Shown here: positions 1 to 6,666 of the stretch, piece by piece
How the letters are laid out: each line of letters opens with the position of its first letter
How positions within the stretch are numbered: the first letter of the stretch is position 1
From: Oscillospiraceae bacterium
GTDB taxonomy: Bacteria; Bacillota; Clostridia; Oscillospirales; Oscillospiraceae
Length of the DNA stretch: 36,834 nt
Assembly (NCBI GenBank): GCA_021771635.1
Contig: JAETOQ010000017.1
Coordinates: 1-36,834, forward strand
Reading direction: 5' to 3'
The notes under the pieces: generated by a model
What the model was told of the DNA's origin: nothing
What the model saw: the letters and a program-made list of their open reading frames with translations, nothing else
The model's database searches: none
Translations under genes and position numbers: made by a program

Positions 1-110
1 ATCTTGGCGATCAGGGCCCGTCCTCTCTTCGTGACGGTAGCGCCGTAGCTGTTGCCACCTTCGGGGTTCATGGGGTCTCCAAACACAGGATCGTTAATCA
101 TCGGGCTCAT
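1..110 (-). CDS. Putative tail fibre/collar protein, N-terminus only
   Basis: The gene begins at an ATG whose last two bases are shared with the preceding stop (ATGA overlap). A very good ribosome site, AAGGAGG, lies nine to ten bases upstream inside the upstream gene. Only 36 codons are visible before the window edge. They begin MSPMINDPVFGDPMNPEGG and continue with a short basic stretch ending GRALIAK. No domain can be recognised in so short a piece. In P2/Mu-like contractile phages the gene after the J-like and I-like baseplate proteins is normally the tail fibre or receptor-binding protein, so that role is inferred from position only. Confidence 0.6.
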   Translation of the reverse strand, partial: MSPMINDPVFGDPMNPEGGNSYGATVTKRGRALIAK

Positions 111-976
111 AATTTTTCCTCCTTCAATTCAGGTAGTCTTGTCTCCATGATGGAACCATGTGGTACGACATAAAGGCGGCTGACCACAGCCGCAGGAATC
201 ACAGTGTCAAACTCAGGCAGGGGCGGGAGCCGGGTCTCCATGATGCTGCCGACGCAGGCGGCGGTGGCGTGGGCAGCAACAGCGGCCACGCCGAGGTCTG
301 GCTCAATGGGCGGCAACACGGTAATACTCATGCCGTGGCCTATGACGGGGGTAACGTAAAGGCCGGTGGCAGGCGTATCAGGCTCCAGCTCTGGGAGCGT
401 CGTGATAGCCATACCCCGGCCTGGGACGGGTGTGATATGCAGATCGGACTCGACTGGCGGCGATTCGGTGGTCGCTGTGATATGGATACCGACACCGGCA
501 GCCTTGATGATGGGAGAACTCAACAGATCCTCGGCATGGTCTTCCGGGGACAAAACGCCGGTGTCCAGGAACATCGTCGCCGGGTATTCCGGGTCTTCCG
601 AGTAGTAGAGCGGCTTTTCCCAGAACATTCTGAACGCCTTAATCAACTCCGGATAGGTGCAGTTGTTGGTGTTCTTCAGCACCTTGTAGTACAGGTACTT
701 CCGGTACACCTCATCGTTGGATGCGTCCCCCAGGCCGGCAGCCTTTGCGTACTCGGACGCCTCCGCCCTACTGAGAACGACAATATCCCCAACACCATCA
801 AGCTGCTTCCCGGTGGCGTCGTGAATCCACCTGTGCAGCTTCAACTGCATAAAGAAGTCGTACACGTCCTGGAGCTGCTTTGCAAAAACGTCGTGGAGCA
901 CCTGGATATTCGGCTGCCCCCGGAACTGCTCCAGCGTGTCCTTCTCAATGGACTGGCGGTAATCAAAATCAGCCAT
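107..976 (-). CDS. Baseplate I-like protein (tail fibre attachment)
   Basis: 289 residues starting at ATG 976, which has GAGGTGG seven bases upstream; a TTG three bases earlier is less likely. The first ~150 residues are a compact, charged domain (MADFDYRQSIEKDTLEQFRG...) like the short tail proteins (DUF2612/gpI type) that follow the J-like baseplate gene in contractile phages. This family links the baseplate to the tail fibres at the virion tip. The C-terminal ~130 residues are quite different: acidic, proline-rich and internally repetitive. The pattern TPVxGxGMxITxLP occurs twice and GSIMETRLP occurs twice. The gene overlaps its upstream neighbour by eight bases. Family assignment comes mainly from order and length and is moderate. 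Confidence 0.65.
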   Translation of the reverse strand: MADFDYRQSIEKDTLEQFRGQPNIQVLHDVFAKQLQDVYDFFMQLKLHRWIHDATGKQLDGVGDIVVLSRAEASEYAKAAGLGDASNDEVYRKYLYYKVLKNTNNCTYPELIKAFRMFWEKPLYYSEDPEYPATMFLDTGVLSPEDHAEDLLSSPIIKAAGVGIHITATTESPPVESDLHITPVPGRGMAITTLPELEPDTPATGLYVTPVIGHGMSITVLPPIEPDLGVAAVAAHATAACVGSIMETRLPPLPEFDTVIPAAVVSRLYVVPHGSIMETRLPELKEEKL

Positions 977-2432
977 CAAGCGCCACCTCGATCATCGTCT
1001 CGGAGGTCACGGCTCTCTCTCTAGCGGAGATCGTCTTGCTCCGAAGGGTGTAGCTGTCCGTCGTCGGCGTGTCCGCCTCGTCTGTGCTGGCAAACATGGT
1101 GATGTCGAGGTAGGAGATACCGGGGCAGGAGCCGTAAATGGCGTCCAGGAACTTCTGCGGTACGATGTCGTCCCCGCAGTTCAGCTCATCCATCCTGGCT
1201 ACGATGGCGTCCTTGATGCGGTCAGCGTAGTTCAAGGGCAAATCTTCGACGCCGCTCTGGGTGATGCCAACCCTCATCCAGGTGTAGACGTAGGTGGGCC
1301 GGTTGAAGCGGATAGTGATTTCCTCCCCGTACTCCCCCGGCAGGCTTACTTCCTCGCTGCCGAACGTGCTGATACCCCCTGCCTTCCTGGCGAGGATCTG
1401 CTGGGCGATCTCCCTGGCGTCTCCCCCGTCGACGACGATCTCGACGCTGTGCGGTGGCCGTCCATACTTATCGGTGACGTTGGTGTCGTTCTCATACGGC
1501 GCAACGCTCTTGACGCCCTGGACATTCTGGAGGATGGCGCTGCGGATGCTCTCCAGCATCCGGGAGGAGCGGTTGAAAATCTTGTCGACGTAGGACTGGC
1601 GGAGCTCCCGGTCGGTCTCCTCCTGGCGGCCGGCGATGTACGGGCATAGATTCGTGCAGCCCTGGAAGTCGGCGTGGCCCTGTACGATATTCGTGATGGC
1701 CTCATAGGGCAAAACAATATCGCCGTTCTGCTCGCTGGCGAAGTTGATGATGGACGTGACCGTATCCGTTGTCAGGTTCTCCGTCAGGATCATGGCATAG
1801 CTCGCAGTCTCGTCTACGGCCTCGATAGACAGCAGCAGGTTCTCAGTGTCCACGGAGGCGGTGAACTCATCACTGGCGGCCAGGATCGTCTTGAGGCCGT
1901 CCAGGACTTCCTTGGGGCCGTCCGTGCTCTTTGGGGTATAGGAGAATAGGGTGCCGTCGATGGACACGGTGTAGGCAGCGGTGGAGGCCGTGGAAACGAC
2001 CTTGACCGTGGCCCGGTTAAATGAACTCCGGGTAATGGTGGCGGGGTTCAGCAGGACAAAGTTGGTCTGCGGGTTCGTAGCGGAGGCGATGATGGTGGAC
2101 GTGTCCAGCGGCGTCCCGTCAACGCCGGTACAGTGTATCGGGTAGTAGGAGCGGGCAGCGGTCTCCCGGACGGTGCCGCCGAACTGGCAGGCGTTGTCCA
2201 GGCTGATCCCCTCCGCCGAGGACGGGTACATGGAATCGTAGATACCCTTGCCCAGCTCCCACAGCTCGGCGATCTTGTCACTGAAGTTCGTCACCAGGAC
2301 GTTCAGCTTGGACTTAGGATTGAGCCGGGTGTTGACGCCCCAGCCGTCCGACAGGCCGGTATGGACTTCATCCATGATAGTGTCCAGGCGCTTGATGTTC
2401 ACGCCTCTCTCCGTGATGCCATACTCAGACAT
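969..2432 (-). CDS. Baseplate J-like protein
   Basis: 487 residues, the usual length for Baseplate_J/gp47-like wedge proteins (P2 gpJ, PBSX XkdT). The N-terminus MSEYGITERGVNIKRLDTIM and the segment SSAEGISLDNACQFGGTVRE (about residues 72-91) fit the start of this family, which opens with a trans-membrane-free helical region and then beta-rich repeats. The protein forms the baseplate wedge arms around the hub and controls sheath contraction. Start ATG 2432 has GAGGTG eight bases upstream and lies inside the last codons of the gp25-like gene (eight-base overlap), indicating translational coupling. The order gp25-like, J-like, I-like, fibre is the standard one for contractile phages. Confidence 0.9.
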   Translation of the reverse strand: MSEYGITERGVNIKRLDTIMDEVHTGLSDGWGVNTRLNPKSKLNVLVTNFSDKIAELWELGKGIYDSMYPSSAEGISLDNACQFGGTVRETAARSYYPIHCTGVDGTPLDTSTIIASATNPQTNFVLLNPATITRSSFNRATVKVVSTASTAAYTVSIDGTLFSYTPKSTDGPKEVLDGLKTILAASDEFTASVDTENLLLSIEAVDETASYAMILTENLTTDTVTSIINFASEQNGDIVLPYEAITNIVQGHADFQGCTNLCPYIAGRQEETDRELRQSYVDKIFNRSSRMLESIRSAILQNVQGVKSVAPYENDTNVTDKYGRPPHSVEIVVDGGDAREIAQQILARKAGGISTFGSEEVSLPGEYGEEITIRFNRPTYVYTWMRVGITQSGVEDLPLNYADRIKDAIVARMDELNCGDDIVPQKFLDAIYGSCPGISYLDITMFASTDEADTPTTDSYTLRSKTISARERAVTSETMIEVALDG

Positions 2433-2778
2433 TGATTTTCACCTCGTCTCTAATAGTCTCTTCATCCGTGACAGCCTCGAAGCGGACGGTCAGCGTCCGC
2501 TCCTTCACATCATGGTCGAGCTGCACCTCGTTCACGGCGGTCACTTCATCGACCGACATGATCTCGTCACGGATGGCCTGCCGGATTTTGACCAGGTTCG
2601 GGTTCTTCACCAGAACAGTCCCCCAGTAGTCCAATCCGTTACCGGGGCCGAGCCTCCATTCGCCAAGGAACCATCGGAGCCGGATGATGATGGCCTGCCG
2701 GACGCTCTCGGTCAGGGATATGTCCCCGGTCTCGGACACCTTCAGGTCGCCGTCACGGTCAAGCAGGATGTCAAGCAC
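2425..2778 (-). CDS. gp25/W-like baseplate wedge protein
   Basis: 117 residues, typical of the small gp25-like lysozyme-fold wedge proteins (P2 gpW, PBSX XkdS). It opens with a short beta strand rich in aspartate (LLDRDGDLKVSETGDI) and contains RLRWFLGEWRLGPGNGLDYW, the conserved aromatic/glycine core of the family. It initiates sheath assembly by joining the J-like protein to the first sheath ring. The likely start is GTG 2778, with GGAGG eight bases upstream. An out-of-frame ATG two bases earlier opens only a 12-codon frame. It overlaps the J-like gene by eight bases. About 130 bases without a visible gene separate it from the PAAR gene. Confidence 0.85.
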   Translation of the reverse strand: MLDILLDRDGDLKVSETGDISLTESVRQAIIIRLRWFLGEWRLGPGNGLDYWGTVLVKNPNLVKIRQAIRDEIMSVDEVTAVNEVQLDHDVKERTLTVRFEAVTDEETIRDEVKINV

Positions 2779-2909
2779 ATTGGATACCTCCTTTCAGAAT
2801 CGGCGTAGGATTGCGTGATAAAGCCAGGAAGGCGGTGTACTGTATCGGGATGGGTAAGGTGTTGGGTTGGAGTGGGAACGCCCTGTGGACGCTTAAAATC
2901 GCTCCTGAG

Positions 2910-3200
2910 CTATCCTCCGATAAACACGTTTCCGCTTCCATCCTGGACAGAGCCGCCTATGGATACGGAATCGCCGACACGGGCCGCCGGTTTTCCGTTG
3001 ATGAAAACGGTGCCGCTCCCGGCGGCAATCACATCCTGGTGGCCCGGATGGACGACACACCCATGCGAGGAATAATGGTCTCCGACACGACCGGCGGGCC
3101 GACCGTTGGTGAACACGTTCGGGCTCCCCTCAGCCAGCGGAACAGGCGGGCAGGAATCGTGGCCGGTGCAGTTATCATTCAGCCGTGTAGCTGCCGGCAT
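2910..3200 (-). CDS. PAAR-repeat spike tip protein
   Basis: 96 residues from ATG 3200, preceded by GGAGGGAGGGAG. The protein starts MPAATRLNDNCTGHDSCPP, giving the N-terminal His/Cys-containing loop of PAAR proteins. It continues with glycine-rich, beta-turn repeats that include SPNVFTNGRPAGRVGDHYSSH and GSGTVFINGKPAARVGDSVS; a third partial copy ends GSGNVFIGG. PAAR proteins form the sharp, metal-binding cone at the end of the central spike of contractile tails and type VI systems. The gene sits just after the spike gene and overlaps the end of the 74-residue gene before it by 26 bases. Longer upstream readings are rejected because the strong ribosome site matches ATG 3200. Confidence 0.9.
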   Translation of the reverse strand: MPAATRLNDNCTGHDSCPPVPLAEGSPNVFTNGRPAGRVGDHYSSHGCVVHPGHQDVIAAGSGTVFINGKPAARVGDSVSIGGSVQDGSGNVFIGG

Positions 3201-3399
3201 GACGCTCCCTCCCTCCATGCTGTGGCCTTGGGTAAAGCAACAGCTCCAGCCTGTCAGCATACTCCGGGTGGTACTGGCGGTACTCGGCAACCACGGCCTT
3301 CAGGTCTGTGGGGAGCCCACGACGCCGCCTATCTGTTCTAATGCGGTGCCGGAGACAGGCGGCCTCGATCTGTCGGGCGATTTCTTTTACAACTTTCAT
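3175..3399 (-). CDS. Small basic protein between spike and PAAR genes
   Basis: 74 residues from ATG 3399, with GAGGAGG seven bases upstream. The sequence starts MKVVKEIARQIEAACLRHRI, is strongly charged, and ends with an arginine-rich tail. No domain is recognised. Its excellent ribosome site, its 12-base gap after the spike gene and its overlap with the PAAR gene show that it is a real member of the tail operon. Its place between spike and tip suggests an assembly factor or minor baseplate part, but this is inference only. Confidence 0.65.
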   Translation of the reverse strand: MKVVKEIARQIEAACLRHRIRTDRRRRGLPTDLKAVVAEYRQYHPEYADRLELLLYPRPQHGGRERHAGSYTAE

Positions 3400-3411
3400 T
3401 CGATTGCCTCC

Positions 3412-3954
3412 TCAGTTCAGGTCAATCCTGCCGGCATTGACCTTGAAACTCTCGCTGGCATTGATAACAAATTTCTTGCAGTCGGCTTGGATAAGACCAT
3501 CGCTTTTGACAGTGAGCCGGGTTCCACTGACATCAACGATGATGGCGTCCTGCTCGCAGGCTTCCTTCACAACGGCGTTGGCCTTGGAGAACAGGCCGGG
3601 GATTGCAATGGCGTTGGTCAGGTCGAACTTCAGGTTGGTGCCAGTATCCTGGCCGTACATCCAGTAGTCGAGCGACTGCTCGGAAACGACGAGAAGGCAG
3701 CCATCGCCCGGTTTCACAGGGAATCCGATGGTTGCCTTCTGGCCCATGTGCTGCTGGAATACGACGGGGACGCCGCTGACCTGGGGGTAGTCGATGATGT
3801 TGCCGCCCTGCGTGGTAAACTTCATGGTGGGCTTCACCGTGGCCTGCCCCTTGGCCGGGTCATAGGACACGATGGTGGCGGGGATAGCGGTGTGGATTCT
3901 CTCAGCCGCTTTCTGGGCGGTCTCCGTTATCCGGTGGACAAGTTCAGAGTTCAT
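3412..3954 (-). CDS. Baseplate central spike protein (Gp138-N-like)
   Basis: 180 residues from ATG 3954, with GGAGG seven bases upstream. The N-terminal ~90 residues form an OB-like domain, including AIPATIVSYDPAKGQATVKP and the YPQVSGVPVVF strand. PVKPGDGCLLVVSEQSLDYW then matches the N-terminal domain of phi92 gp138-type and P2 gpV-like spikes. The rest (LTVKSDGLIQADCKKFVINA) has short alternating strands suitable for a trimeric beta-helix. The protein trimerises into the membrane-piercing spike under the hub and is capped by the PAAR protein encoded downstream. At 180 residues it is a short spike with no enzymatic domain. Confidence 0.85.
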   Translation of the reverse strand: MNSELVHRITETAQKAAERIHTAIPATIVSYDPAKGQATVKPTMKFTTQGGNIIDYPQVSGVPVVFQQHMGQKATIGFPVKPGDGCLLVVSEQSLDYWMYGQDTGTNLKFDLTNAIAIPGLFSKANAVVKEACEQDAIIVDVSGTRLTVKSDGLIQADCKKFVINASESFKVNAGRIDLN

Positions 3955-3958
3955 CCGC

Positions 3959-4327
3959 TCACCTCCGCTCGGTAACGACAGCCATCACCTTGACTCCCAG
4001 CCTGTGGAACACACCGTCCTCAAGGCGGCGGTTGAACTCCGCTGCGATCTCTTCATCCGTGAAGTCGGTGATCTTCTTCTCATACTTCCGCCTGTACCAC
4101 TCATCGTCAGACATGGCCTCGAAGCGTTCTGCGCTCCGCCGGTCAAGCGACTGGGTTTCCTCGAAGCACATTCGCTGCCGGATCTTGGGCCAGTCATCCT
4201 TGACGAAGGTATGAGCCTCTCCCTTTACCCTGCCGGCATACGTCTGCGTGTCCATGGTGACGGTGACGGTGCGCTTATGCTCTTCGACTCCGATAATCCT
4301 GTCGATACAGATGGTCATGATTTCCAT
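3959..4327 (-). CDS. Unknown tail-operon protein
   Basis: 122 residues from ATG 4327, with AGGAGGGGG just upstream; a second in-frame ATG lies three codons on. The protein is rich in charged residues. It has a beta-looking first third (MEIMTICIDRIIGVEEHKR, TVTVTMDTQTYAG) and a helical acidic second half (FEAMSDDEWYRRKYEKKIT). No family is recognised. It is encoded between the hub and the spike, 14 bases after the hub stop, and is probably a minor baseplate or assembly protein. Confidence 0.65.
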   Translation of the reverse strand: MEIMTICIDRIIGVEEHKRTVTVTMDTQTYAGRVKGEAHTFVKDDWPKIRQRMCFEETQSLDRRSAERFEAMSDDEWYRRKYEKKITDFTDEEIAAEFNRRLEDGVFHRLGVKVMAVVTERR

Positions 4328-4341
4328 GGCTCCCCCTCCTG

Positions 4342-5181
4342 TCAGCTTATTGCGAGCAGCCTCGCCTTGCATTGCCACGCCGTTCCCTCCGTGTCCCCCT
4401 CGATGCTGATGCTGTAGACCCGGAAGTAGCCGGTCACGATCTTGCTCTTCAGGTACACATAGTCATCAACCCCGATGGCGGCATTCATCAGGAACTCTAC
4501 GTCCCAGCCTTCCACATCCTTCTTGCTGTCATCGTCAGCGGTGACGTTGACTTCCTTGGGGTAGCCTATCATGCCGGTCTCCTCAGACAGCACGAAGACC
4601 TCCTGACTCATCACATCCCCCGGCTTCTTAATCTGCATGACACCGTTCTGGATGCTCCACGTCAGGTTCGAGGTCTTGCAGATCACACTCAGAACATCCT
4701 TTGCCATGCCGACAAAGCTGTACCCGTTCGGGATGTCGGAGAACTCGGCATTGTAGGAGTAGGTCACAGCCACGCCCATCTGCCCGGCAACGTCGTCCAG
4801 GATCGTCTTGGCGTTGACCTTGCCCTCATACGACAGCGAGACGTAGGTGTCCTTGGTGGCGATCAGGCCGTCCTCCACCTCAACGGTGGTCTTCTTATCG
4901 GTGCCGTCCATGTTCGTGGACACGAACGAGACGCCGCCGGCGAAGACCAGCGGCGTCCTGCTTCCGTATCCGGCCTGGAGGGAAACGGCGCAGTCCTTCA
5001 TCTTCAGCATGGCCTTGTGCTCATCGTTCAGGTTCCAGATGTCCAGACGGGCCGTGTTGGAGGTTTCGAGGTCGGTCTTCTCCAGGGAGAAGGCTATGTG
5101 GAGCTCCGAGGTCTCGAAGCCGCTGCCCCCGGCGGGGCCAATCATCAAGCGGTAGGAGCGTCCGAAGTTCTCGTTTCCCAT
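4342..5181 (-). CDS. Baseplate hub protein (gpD/XkdQ-like)
   Basis: 279 residues from ATG 5181, placed eight bases after a GAAGGGGG ribosome site; ATG 5187 is too close to it. The sequence starts MGNENFGRSYRLMIGPAGG. Its layout is typical of tube-like hub proteins: an early beta barrel with TARLDIWNLNDEHKAMLK, then YGSRTPLVFAGGV and the inserted domain GYSFVGMAKDVLSVICKTS. Such hubs (P2 gpD, T4 gp27, PBSX XkdQ) form the trimeric platform that joins tail tube and spike. The gene is preceded by a 391-base gene-free stretch holding an inverted-repeat element, so its expression may be set separately from the genes upstream. Confidence 0.8.
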   Translation of the reverse strand: MGNENFGRSYRLMIGPAGGSGFETSELHIAFSLEKTDLETSNTARLDIWNLNDEHKAMLKMKDCAVSLQAGYGSRTPLVFAGGVSFVSTNMDGTDKKTTVEVEDGLIATKDTYVSLSYEGKVNAKTILDDVAGQMGVAVTYSYNAEFSDIPNGYSFVGMAKDVLSVICKTSNLTWSIQNGVMQIKKPGDVMSQEVFVLSEETGMIGYPKEVNVTADDDSKKDVEGWDVEFLMNAAIGVDDYVYLKSKIVTGYFRVYSISIEGDTEGTAWQCKARLLAIS

Positions 5182-5278
5182 GAGCATCGCCCCCTTCAAT
5201 CAATTTGGAAAACCGAGCACTAAATATATATATTTATTACTGTTACTGTTACTATTACTATTAGAGCGTGACTTGACT

Positions 5279-5553
5279 GTGACTGTCACGCTCAATGTCA
5301 CGTGACACCTCGTTTTTTGTAAACTACCAGGTTGATTTATCGGATATTTTTACAAATGGTTCGTTTTCGTGTGGAGACCAAAAAACAGAAAAGCGATGCG
5401 TCACAATTTTCGAGTGTGACAGACCATGTGACAACGAGTGTGACTGTCACGTGACAGTAGGCGTGACCGAACATCAAAAGTTATGCGAGTGCTTAACTTT
5501 TCACCAACATATCCGAATAATACCTGTCACGTGACATTTAGCGTGACAGTCAC
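5279..5553. repeat. Inverted-repeat element rich in GTGAC/GTCAC
   Basis: Two 29-base arms, 5279-5307 and 5525-5553, are reverse complements with a single mismatch. A third partial copy (TGACTGTCACGTGACAGT) sits between them at 5441-5458. The palindrome GTCACGTGAC occurs in all three places. I count 17 copies of GTGAC or GTCAC between 5265 and 5565. The segment is visibly richer in A/T than the genes around it, and the outer left side carries a short TTACTG/TTACTA tandem run (about 5235-5262). This element fills the 391-base gap between the plug and hub genes. Its function is unknown: it could be an operator array, an RNA structure, or a small non-autonomous mobile element. Confidence 0.75.
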
Positions 5554-5573
5554 GGTGACAGGTTTTTCAGGCA

Positions 5574-5882
5574 TCATGCCGGGGCAAAAATGAACTGCGC
5601 TTTGCCGTTCTTGAAGTCCTCTCTGCCCACCGCCTCCAGGTTGCTCATACAGCCGAACACGCCGCTGGGCATATTGTCATGGCCCATGAACAGGTTGAGC
5701 GGGAAGCCGGGGACAATCTTCACCATCTGGACGATGGGGACGCCCTGGGCGTCGTTCAGGCCAAAGTACCAGCGGCCCTCGGTGTCATTGTAGGTAAATC
5801 GGATTTGATACACCGTCCCATTCAGAACGATACGGGAAACGCTGTCGTTCAAATCGGGGACGGCGATGATGGTATAGCCCAT
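5574..5882 (-). CDS. Baseplate plug protein (Pam3 gp18-like)
   Basis: 102 residues from ATG 5882, with GGAGG eight bases upstream. It starts MGYTIIAVPDLNDSVSRIVL and contains RFTYNDTEGRWYFGLNDAQG, then a run of short beta strands. This is the pattern of the small plug-like baseplate proteins known from cyanophage Pam3 and similar simple contractile phages. The plug sits inside the hub/tube lumen and helps hold the baseplate before infection. The gene follows the Dit-like gene and a spacer with a cloverleaf-like sequence, and precedes the inverted-repeat element and the hub gene. Confidence 0.7.
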   Translation of the reverse strand: MGYTIIAVPDLNDSVSRIVLNGTVYQIRFTYNDTEGRWYFGLNDAQGVPIVQMVKIVPGFPLNLFMGHDNMPSGVFGCMSNLEAVGREDFKNGKAQFIFAPA

Positions 5883-5907
5883 AGCGTCAGCCTCCAAATT
5901 CAAAGTA

Positions 5908-5981
5908 GCTGGTGGCCGGGGTCGAACCGGCCCACCGGGAGAAAGGATTGAAAGCCCGGCGTGTGAACCGTCACCGCCAGC
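5908..5981 (-). other. tRNA-like cloverleaf sequence
   Basis: A 74-base stretch in the spacer between the Dit-like and plug genes can fold into a cloverleaf. The outer stem pairs GCTGGCG with CACCAGC (six of seven pairs). The last arm, 5915-5931, is a perfect T-arm: GCCGG, loop TTCGACC, CCGGC, matching the GGTTCGANNCC consensus. The middle arm, 5935-5959, has five pairs but a 15-base loop, and the D-like arm is irregular. It is therefore not a normal tRNA and no anticodon can be assigned; a decayed tRNA, a tRNA mimic, or chance pairing in GC-rich DNA are all possible. The start of the downstream ribosome site follows directly. Confidence 0.35.
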
Positions 5982-6018
5982 AGGTAGGCCCCGCCGCCGG
6001 TAGGCAGCGAGGCCGGGG

Positions 6019-6654
6019 TTACATCAGGCCGATACTTGACGCCACATTGTAGAGGACGGAACCATTCGAGCCGCCAGAGCTGCCGCCATTCGATCCACCA
6101 GAGGAACCGCCGCCAGAACCGGAGGAGCCGCCAGCTCCAGCGGAGCCAGCAGAGACGCCGGAACTGCCGGAACCGCCAGCGGTTGTGCTGGCAGTCCCGG
6201 CTGCGGCCTTTGTGCTTCCGCTCTTGCCGTAGGAGGCGGGTATGGAGGTTGTCTGGGTCGCCGTGGTGCGGATATGCTTCAGGGTGATGGGCACTTCCCT
6301 GGCGTAGCCGTATTCGTTCGTCCGGCTGATCTTCAGGCTCTGGATAGCCATGTTGTCGTAGTGGGCGTCCGGCGTCGTGACCGATACCAGTTGCTTGGAG
6401 TAGTACAGCTCCTTGAGCTGCTTGACCACGGAATCCACCCGGCCAGCGCCGCCGAAGCGGCTCTTGAACGTGACCGGGCGGTCAGACACGAACAGGGTCA
6501 TAGTCAGGACTTCGGCGCTCAGGATGATGGAATCGCCGATGGTGAAGCCGCTCTCCACAACGTAGTCCGGGGAACTGGCCTCCAGCGAATAGTCCTCGCC
6601 GAGCATGGCGTCAAACTCGACGCCGTTGATGCTCACGGGCTGCTTAGCTGCCAT
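6019..6654 (-). CDS. Dit-like tail protein
   Basis: 211 residues from ATG 6654, with a modest AGGTGA ribosome site. The N-terminal ~140 residues (VSINGVEFDAMLGEDYSLEA, FKSRFGGAGRVDSVVKQLKE) resemble Dit-like tail/baseplate proteins encoded directly after the tape measure gene. These proteins form the ring joining tail tube to hub. The tail ends unusually: from about residue 145 it is almost entirely Gly, Ser, Thr, Ala and Asn, with short GGSS/GGSN repeats, before a final hydrophobic LYNVASSIGLM. That low-complexity part may be a flexible linker whose end packs in the baseplate. Confidence 0.75.
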   Translation of the reverse strand: MAAKQPVSINGVEFDAMLGEDYSLEASSPDYVVESGFTIGDSIILSAEVLTMTLFVSDRPVTFKSRFGGAGRVDSVVKQLKELYYSKQLVSVTTPDAHYDNMAIQSLKISRTNEYGYAREVPITLKHIRTTATQTTSIPASYGKSGSTKAAAGTASTTAGGSGSSGVSAGSAGAGGSSGSGGGSSGGSNGGSSGGSNGSVLYNVASSIGLM

Positions 6655-6666
6655 TCAATCACCTGC

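Noticed and set aside
3201-3290. Longer N-terminus for the PAAR protein
   Set aside because: The strong ribosome site is at ATG 3200 and the extra residues are a shadow of the 74-residue gene.
5295-5534. Rightward 79-codon frame with eight cysteines between the inverted arms
   Set aside because: No ribosome site, it starts and stops inside the inverted arms, and most cysteines come from the TGTGAC repeat itself.
5883-6018. Short coding frame across the cloverleaf spacer
   Set aside because: About 45 codons without a start or ribosome site; open frames of that length are common in this GC-rich DNA.
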